Shown one piece after another: positions 22,281 through 24,903 of a stretch of 24,903 bases of DNA. The DNA lies in the NCBI GenBank assembly GCA_964583865.1, contig CAZOXZ010000020.1:1-24903 (forward strand). Direction: 5' to 3'. The notes under the pieces are model-generated. The model was not told the origin of the DNA. It ran no database searches and saw only the letters and a list, made by a program, of their open reading frames with translations. Positions within the stretch are counted from its first letter, which is position 1; each line of letters opens with the position of its first letter. Both the position numbers and the translations under genes were made by a program. This DNA comes from DASSBG01 sp964583865. Its GTDB lineage: Bacteria; Pseudomonadota; Gammaproteobacteria; Xanthomonadales; Rhodanobacteraceae.

Positions 22281-22900
22281 TGGCCTTCCCCGCCTTTTTT
22301 GATGATGCCCCGTCGATCCGGCTGCACGATGGCCTGGCCAAGCTGTTGGGCGCATCCGACGACGGCATCATCGAGTACCGCTACACCGATGCCGTGCGTC
22401 TGGCCGGGCATTCCTGCCCCACGGTCGCCGGCGCTTGGCTGTGCGTGCGCGCCGGTCTGAAGGCACTGTACGGCGATGACATGCCCGAGCGCGGCGGCAT
22501 CACCGTCTCCATGGACGCGCCCGAAGATGCCGGTGTCACCGGCGTCATCGCCCTGATCGCCACCTTGGTGACAGGTGCCGCGGCTGCCAACGGCTTCAAG
22601 GGCCTGGGGCCGCTGCATGGACGCAAGGACTTGCTGCGTTACGGCGACAGCAGCGTGGATGGCATGCGCTTGACGCGCAACGACACCGGTCAGTCGGTCG
22701 AGGTGCGCCTGAATGCCAACCGCGTAGCGCCGCACCCGCAACAGGGTGCCTTGATCCCGTTGGTAGCCACGGGTCAGGCCGACGATGAACAGCGCCGCCA
22801 GTTCGGCCAGCTGTGGCAAGACCGCGTGCGTCGCATGCTGCTGGAACACGCCGACGATCCGATGATGATCCAGGTCCGGGAGCTGCAACCCGCCGCCTGA
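22280..22900 (+). CDS. FmdE-like domain protein
   Basis: This 206-residue protein contains the segment YTDAVRLAGHSCPTVAGAWL (about 36-55) with His44 and Cys46. It resembles the GHxCPG-type metal-site start of the FmdE domain (formylmethanofuran dehydrogenase subunit E, PF02663). RHYG-like counterparts follow as KALYGDDMPERGG. A VTGVIALIATLVTGAAAANGF stretch is followed by GPLHGRKDLLRYG. In bacteria lacking methanofuran this domain is of unknown role; molybdopterin or metal handling is only a guess. It is translationally coupled (TAATG) with the DUF2249 gene, so the two probably act together. No signal peptide is visible, so it is cytoplasmic. Confidence 0.7.
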   Translation: MAFPAFFDDAPSIRLHDGLAKLLGASDDGIIEYRYTDAVRLAGHSCPTVAGAWLCVRAGLKALYGDDMPERGGITVSMDAPEDAGVTGVIALIATLVTGAAAANGFKGLGPLHGRKDLLRYGDSSVDGMRLTRNDTGQSVEVRLNANRVAPHPQQGALIPLVATGQADDEQRRQFGQLWQDRVRRMLLEHADDPMMIQVRELQPAA

Positions 22901-22908
22901 CGGACAGA

Positions 22909-22934
22909 CCGCGCGGGCTACAAGCCGCGCGCGG
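22909..22934. terminator. GC-rich hairpin at the convergent FmdE-like/trpE ends
   Basis: CCGCGCGGGCT (22909-22919) pairs with AGCCGCGCGCGG (22923-22934), 11 bp with one bulged base and an ACA loop, spanning the trpE stop codon. There is no T-run on either strand. It may stall or end transcription of the two convergent genes. Confidence 0.35.
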
Positions 22935-24393
22935 CCTCGGCCACGGCACGGAACAGGGCGCGGCCCTTGTTCATGGTCTCCTCCCACTCGCTGGCGGGGT
23001 CCGAATCATGCACGATGCCGGCGCCGGCCTGCACATGCAGCCGGCCGTCGTGGATCACGGCCGTGCGGATGGCAATCGCCGTGTCGCCGTCGCCCCACCA
23101 GCCGATCCAGCCGATGGCCCCGCCGTAGATGTTGCGCTTGAACGGCTCCAGTTCCTGGATGATCTCCAGCGCGCGCACCTTGGGCGCGCCGCTGAGCGTG
23201 CCGGCTGGAAAAGTCGCCCGCAACACGTCCATATAGCTGGTGCCCGGCCGCACCTCGCCCTCGACCTGCGACACCAGATGCATGACGTGCGAGTAATGCT
23301 CCACGGAAAACGGCTGGCTGACCTTCACCGAGCCGGTCTGGCACACGCGCCCCAGATCGTTGCGGCCCAGGTCGATGAGCATGACATGCTCGGCACGTTC
23401 CTTCGGGTCGGCCAGAAGCTCGGCTTCGAGCGCCTGGTCCTCGGCGGCATCGCGGCCGCGCCGGCGCGTACCTGCCAGCGGCCGCACGGTCACCCGGCCA
23501 TGCTGCAGGCGCGCCAGAATCTCCGGTGACGAGCCGACGATCTGCGTCTCACCCAGGTCGAAGAAATACATGTAAGGCGACGGATTCAAGGCCCGCAGGG
23601 CACGGTAGACATCCACCGGCCGCGAGCGAAAGGGCACGCTGAGGCGCTGCGATGGCACCACCTGGAAGATGTCACCAGCACGGATGCAGGCCTTGGCCTT
23701 GTCGACCACGGCCTCGAAGGCTTCGCGCGTGAAACTGGACTTGAAATCGGACTCATCCAGCGGGTCCGGCATGCTGGTGTCGGGATAGGCCGAACCGGAA
23801 CGCCGCAAGCGGAAGACCAGCTCGTCCAGGCGCCGGCGCGCGCGCGTGTACGCCTGGGGCCGCGCCGGGTCGGCGTGCACGATGAGGTACAGCCGACCTT
23901 TGAGATTGTCGAACACCGCCACTTCCTCGGCCAGCATCAGCAGTACGTCCGGTGTGCCCAGCTCGTCCGCCCGGTCAGATGTCGCCAGGCGCGGCTCGAT
24001 GCAGGCAATGGTCTCGAAACCAAAATAGCCCACCAGGCCACCGGTAAAGGCTGGCAAACCGGCCAGTTGCGGTACCTGGTACTGCTGGCGCAGGCGCTCG
24101 ACCTCGGCCAGGGGATCGTCGACTTGGCGCGAGGCCGTGATCTCGCCGTAATCCTCGATGTCCAGGCGCTTGCCGTGGAAGCGAAACACCCGCCTGGCCG
24201 GCAGGCCGATGATGGAATGCCGTCCCCAGTTGGCTCCGCCCTCCACCGACTCCAGCAGAAACGTGTACGGCCCATCGGCCAGCTTCTGGTACACCGACAA
24301 CGGCGTATCGAGGTCGGAGAACACCTCGCGCACCAGCGGAATGCGCGTATGGCCCGCGGCCACCAGGTCATCGAATTCGGCTTGCGAGATCAC
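22918..24393 (-). CDS. trpE: Anthranilate synthase component I
   Basis: This 491-residue enzyme converts chorismate to anthranilate with ammonia from TrpG. The N-terminal LLES of YTFLLESVEGGANWGRHS (about 43-60) is the tryptophan feedback site, so allosteric inhibition is expected. The chorismate domain shows FQVVPSQRLSVP, SSPEILARL, PLAGTRRRG, LIDLGRNDLGRV, FPAGTLSGAPKVRA and the final GAGIVHDSDPASEWEET. The start is a GTG at 24393 giving the typical ISQAEFDDLV N-terminus; the ribosome site is poor. It is separated from trpG by 2.1 kb and three opposite-strand genes. It therefore needs its own promoter, and no classical tandem-Trp leader peptide is visible upstream. Confidence 0.96.
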   Translation of the reverse strand: MISQAEFDDLVAAGHTRIPLVREVFSDLDTPLSVYQKLADGPYTFLLESVEGGANWGRHSIIGLPARRVFRFHGKRLDIEDYGEITASRQVDDPLAEVERLRQQYQVPQLAGLPAFTGGLVGYFGFETIACIEPRLATSDRADELGTPDVLLMLAEEVAVFDNLKGRLYLIVHADPARPQAYTRARRRLDELVFRLRRSGSAYPDTSMPDPLDESDFKSSFTREAFEAVVDKAKACIRAGDIFQVVPSQRLSVPFRSRPVDVYRALRALNPSPYMYFFDLGETQIVGSSPEILARLQHGRVTVRPLAGTRRRGRDAAEDQALEAELLADPKERAEHVMLIDLGRNDLGRVCQTGSVKVSQPFSVEHYSHVMHLVSQVEGEVRPGTSYMDVLRATFPAGTLSGAPKVRALEIIQELEPFKRNIYGGAIGWIGWWGDGDTAIAIRTAVIHDGRLHVQAGAGIVHDSDPASEWEETMNKGRALFRAVAEAARGL

Positions 24394-24420
24394 GACAGAA
24401 GCCCGTCACGGAAAGCGGCA

Positions 24421-24429
24421 ACGATAGCA
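24421..24429 (-). promoter_or_regulatory. Candidate extended -10 for trpE
   Basis: The minus strand reads TGC-TATCGT 28 bp before the GTG start, a possible extended -10 giving a leader of about 20 nt. No good -35 is present. The neighbouring 24430-24550 stretch is low-complexity GGGAAAC/CCCGG-type sequence with no gene. Confidence 0.25.
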
Positions 24430-24553
24430 GTGAATGCCGGGAAACGGGAAACGTCGGGATTCTGTACCCGGAACCCGGGACTCGACGACAGGTCCGGTTC
24501 CGCGGCAACCGCTGGGTCGCCGGTCAGCCACACAACCGGCCTGTGGCCGGGTC

Positions 24554-24573
24554 GCCTGCAGGCAGGCTCCTAC
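24554..24573 (-). repeat. GTAG-type REP element
   Basis: On the minus strand a GTAG head (24570-24573) is followed by GAGCCTGCCTGCAGGC, whose GCCTGC-CT-GCAGGC is a hairpin. GTAG/GGAG-headed REPs of this form are common in Stenotrophomonas (SMAG elements) and pseudomonads and are mobilised by RAYT transposases. GCAGGCT here and AGCCTGC at about 24586 form a further inverted pair. Confidence 0.5.
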
Positions 24574-24611
24574 AGCAGCGCGGCAAGCCTGCTGCAGAAC
24601 CTGTAGACCCC

Positions 24612-24703
24612 ATGGATTGCATCGCAACCCATGAAGTCTTGTGGATCGGCAAGCTTTTTGCCAAAAAAAACGTTTTGGCACAAGTGCTTGCAATGCAATC
24701 CAT
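24612..24703. repeat. 92-bp imperfect inverted repeat upstream of trpE
   Basis: ATGGATTGCAT (24612-24622) is exactly complementary to ATGCAATCCAT (24693-24703). After one mismatch the pairing continues with GCAA/TTGC. Further in, CTTGTG (24638-24643) pairs with CACAAG (24679-24684), and GCCAAAA (24660-24666) with TTTTGGC (24673-24679). The arms can also fold locally (TTGC-ATC-GCAA type). The region is AT-richer than its surroundings and contains an A8 run. Confidence 0.7.
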
Positions 24704-24756
24704 ATCAGGAGCGTGCCTGCACGCGACCGGCACAAACGACCCGCGTTACACGCTCA

Positions 24757-24809
24757 CCACGGGACAAGGCATCCTGCCAGGGGCCGTCCGGCCCGGCATC
24801 CCTGCCGGG
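24757..24809. repeat. 53-bp triple-hairpin repeat, copy 1
   Basis: It is identical to copy 2 at 52 of 53 positions and repeats with a 94-bp period. It contains three successive hairpins: GGCA-TCC-TGCC, GGGCCG-TC-CGGCCC and CCCGGCA-TCCC-TGCCGGG. Between the copies lies GTTCGC-GAGCT-GCGAAC, another small hairpin. Confidence 0.75.
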
Positions 24810-24850
24810 CGTTCGCGAGCTGCGAACCGCCGACACGTGTGCATCAACAC

Positions 24851-24903
24851 CCACGGGACAAGGCATCCTGCCAAGGGCCGTCCGGCCCGGCATCCCTGCC
24901 GGG
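24851..24903. repeat. 53-bp triple-hairpin repeat, copy 2 (at window edge)
   Basis: This is the second copy of the triple-hairpin unit, one base different from copy 1 (an A for a G after TGCC). It runs exactly to the last base of the window, so the element or array may continue beyond it. Confidence 0.75.

Noticed and set aside
24524..24733. Minus-strand 69-codon frame upstream of trpE as a tryptophan leader peptide
   Set aside because: It has a single Trp and no tandem Trp codons, runs through the inverted repeat and the REP, and no terminator/antiterminator pair follows in the usual arrangement.
24705..24893. Minus-strand 62-codon frame over the 53-bp repeats
   Set aside because: It is a translation of the repeated hairpin DNA; the duplicated peptide arises from the repeat and there is no ribosome site.
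24757..24903. CRISPR array
   Set aside because: Only two units are seen, the 53-bp repeat is itself multiply palindromic, the spacer contains its own hairpin and no cas gene is present.

Overview
The window reads as a chromosomal segment of a GC-rich gammaproteobacterium, most likely of the order Xanthomonadales (Lysobacterales). The main reasons are a Clp-type CRP homologue beside coq7 and rplM-rpsI, a trp pathway split as trpE / trpGDC, and the zapA - 6S RNA - 5-formyl-THF cyclo-ligase - rpiA order. I cannot assign a genus. Nearly all of the window is ordinary, densely packed housekeeping DNA; I see no phage, IS transposase, CRISPR array or defence island.

Layout. 1-1.1 kb: remnant of a CrtO-like membrane acyltransferase and a signal-peptide protein of unknown function. 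1.2-2.0 kb: a sigma-70 promoter, a yybP-ykoY manganese riboswitch and a GDT1/UPF0016 cation (Mn) exporter, forming a complete Mn-responsive unit. 2.1-4.4 kb: nucleoside:H+ symporter and ribokinase. 4.4-8.6 kb (minus strand): ygfB-pepP-coaE, with 4-bp overlaps, then after a 59-bp gap a thiol-redox pair: a degenerate Lgt-like membrane domain fused to a TlpA thioredoxin, and DsbG. 8.7-13.3 kb: a 1523-residue periplasmic-propeller / Y_Y_Y / TM / PAS-PAS / GGDEF / EAL protein. 13.2-15.4 kb: small coiled-coil protein, zapA, 6S RNA, 5-formyl-THF cyclo-ligase and rpiA. 15.4-16.5 kb (minus): rplM-rpsI with a tRNA-Gln(CUG) behind them and a shared bidirectional terminator. 16.6-18.1 kb: coq7 and clp. 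18.1-18.4 kb: palindromic repeat and bidirectional terminator. 18.4-24.4 kb: trpGDC and trpE (minus), separated by three plus-strand genes (HExxH lipoprotein aminopeptidase, DUF2249 protein, FmdE-like protein). 24.4-24.9 kb: gene-free, repeat-rich DNA upstream of trpE.

How the genes connect. Ribokinase and RpiA can feed nucleoside-derived ribose into the pentose phosphate pathway. The GGDEF-EAL protein keeps its phosphodiesterase residues but has lost a metal-binding Asp in the GGDEF half, so it probably degrades c-di-GMP. Clp, a CRP relative that in Xanthomonas responds to c-di-GMP, lies about 4 kb away, and a Clp/CRP-like box lies upstream of the GGDEF-EAL gene. That suggests, without proving, a local c-di-GMP circuit. 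The Lgt-like/TlpA + DsbG pair looks like a self-contained periplasmic disulfide-reducing module.

The least explained DNA is upstream of trpE. It holds a ~92-bp imperfect inverted repeat, a GTAG-type REP and two copies of a 53-bp triple-hairpin repeat running off the window edge. All calls come from reading the sequence; no database search was run.
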